64,000 nt of DNA. Source: Saccharothrix australiensis. GTDB taxonomy: Bacteria; Actinomycetota; Actinomycetes; Mycobacteriales; Pseudonocardiaceae. The notes beneath the pieces were generated by a model that was not told the DNA's origin, did not search any database, and saw nothing but the letters and a program-made list of their open reading frames with translations. Positions 63,142-64,000 of this stretch are shown piece by piece (the stretch's first letter is position 1; every line of letters starts with the position of its first letter). A program made the translations under genes and the position numbers. The stretch is from contig NZ_RBXO01000001.1 in assembly GCF_003634935.1 (NCBI RefSeq), positions 4,675,501 through 4,739,500 on the forward strand, in the 5' to 3' direction.

Positions 63142-64000
63142 CCGCTCCGAACGAACCCGTGCACTACCTGGACCTGGTGGACGACCGGGAGCTGGCGCTG
63201 ACGTGGCTGCGGACGACCCGGAGCGGGGAGCGCCGCCTGCCGCAGCGGGTCCTCGTGGTCGCCGACACGCGCGACCTGGCCGCGGACTTCGCGGAGTTCC
63301 AGCACCTGTACGTGGACCGGCTCAACGTGGTCTGCGTCGTGGTGGGCCCGACCGGGAAGACCGACTCTGGCGCCGAGCTGCGGCTGCCCGCGGTGCTGTC
63401 GCAGGACGGCTCGGCGGTGCTGTGGGTCGGCGACCCGCGCGGCGTGTGGTGGAGCCCGGACAGCGTGCGCGGCCTGCCGCCCGGCGTCGACGGCCGCGCC
63501 GGGCTGGGCGAGCTGGTGGAGGCGCTGACCATCCGCGACGTGTTCGACGAGGTGGTCGAGCGGGCGCGCAAGATACCGCACGCCACCGCGAGCCCCGGCC
63601 TGCACACCGTGTCCGGCTACATCGACGCGGGCCAGGTGACGGCGGCCGTGTGGCAGGCGGTGCCGCGGCTGACCGCGCAGAGCGGCGTGGTCGACGTGAT
63701 CACCCCGCCCGGCGTCGAGGGCCGCCCCGACGAGACCGGGTTCGTGATCGAGGGCTCGGCGCTGGACCGCGCGTGGCGGGACGCGGCGAGCCAGGCGCAC
63801 CACGCGGACGCCTCGGTGCGGCGGTTGGCGGGCTGGTCCGGGCTGCTCGGGCTGGAGGACGCGACCGCCGCGCGGGAGTCGGTGATCGCCACCGGCCACC
63901 ACCTGGACGGGTTCGCCGAGGTGGTGCGCGCGACGGCGGACGAGATCGCGCTGCGGACGGGCGCGGGCGCGTCGACGTCGGTCGCGGTGCCGGACCTGGG
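63138..64000 (+). CDS. Unrecognised protein of the vWA-tubulin-like operon (3' end outside window)
   Basis: An open frame of at least 287 residues begins at the ATG that overlaps the tubulin-like gene's stop (ATGA). The N-terminal part has alternating strands and helices: QRVLVVADTRDLAADFAEF, LNVVCVVVGPTG and GSAVLWVGDPRGVWW. It is followed by helical segments with many Ala and Arg residues. No catalytic motif, signal peptide or membrane helix is visible in the portion seen. The coupled translation argues that it works with the tubulin-like protein. I do not recognise the family. Confidence 0.8.
   Translation, partial: MTAPNEPVHYLDLVDDRELALTWLRTTRSGERRLPQRVLVVADTRDLAADFAEFQHLYVDRLNVVCVVVGPTGKTDSGAELRLPAVLSQDGSAVLWVGDPRGVWWSPDSVRGLPPGVDGRAGLGELVEALTIRDVFDEVVERARKIPHATASPGLHTVSGYIDAGQVTAAVWQAVPRLTAQSGVVDVITPPGVEGRPDETGFVIEGSALDRAWRDAASQAHHADASVRRLAGWSGLLGLEDATAARESVIATGHHLDGFAEVVRATADEIALRTGAGASTSVAVPDL

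Overview
The window is very GC-rich DNA. It has many GTG starts and some TTG starts, and neighbouring genes repeatedly overlap start-on-stop (GTGA, ATGA, TGATG). It also carries a giant modular type I polyketide synthase (PKS), which points to an antibiotic-type filamentous actinomycete. The gene mix (AT-DH-KR modules, LigD-type polymerase and ligase, vWA/tubulin-like operon, DUF4383 protein) fits Pseudonocardiales such as Saccharothrix or Actinosynnema, but the genus is inference.

1-35.6 kb, minus strand: a polyketide operon read right to left. It starts at a predicted promoter near 35.56 kb, which overlaps a DasR-like (dre) operator. A retaining glycosyltransferase (34363-35403) comes first, then PKS 1 (loading module plus modules 1-3, 18282-34205). 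PKS 1 is joined by a TGATG overlap to PKS 2 (modules 4-7 visible), which runs off the left edge with no stop codon. Predicted line: KSQ-AT(mm)-ACP; M1 KS-AT(mm)-ACP; M2 KS-AT(mal)-DH(dead)-KR-ACP; M3 KS-AT(mm)-DH-KR-ACP; M4 KS-AT(mm)-KR-ACP; M5 KS-AT(mal)-KR-ACP; M6 KS-AT(mm)-DH-KR(Ser to Ala)-ACP; M7 KS-AT(mal)-DH-ER-KR (cut). 'mm' is methylmalonyl and 'mal' is malonyl. Several KS and AT segments are near-identical copies of one another with different codon usage, a sign of gene conversion. No thioesterase is in view.

35.8-40.2 kb: a secreted subtilisin-like protease, then an OmpR-type response regulator and a histidine kinase. The kinase's 3' end overlaps, tail to tail, an aromatic amino acid ammonia-lyase/aminomutase gene.

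40.0-50.1 kb: the most unusual locus. A MIO-type tyrosine-like ammonia-lyase/aminomutase diverges from a six-gene operon in which every gene overlaps the next: FAD oxidoreductase, carrier-less acyl/aryl-AMP ligase, a second similar FAD oxidoreductase, FMN alpha-hydroxy-acid oxidase, a membrane-anchored P450-like protein with a non-canonical heme loop, and a cation/H+ antiporter. This looks like a complete small pathway from an aromatic amino acid to an exported product. I cannot match it to a known pathway.

50.4-57 kb: a GntR regulator and a ROK regulator diverge around a second dre-like palindrome. They are followed by a LigD-type polymerase domain, a secreted M28 aminopeptidase with a P domain, a DUF4383 membrane protein, an ATP-dependent DNA ligase and a 45-residue protein. 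Strong hairpin terminators separate several of these units.

57-64 kb: an operon of a membrane-anchored von Willebrand A protein, a large tubulin/FtsZ-like GTPase and an unrecognised partner cut by the right edge.
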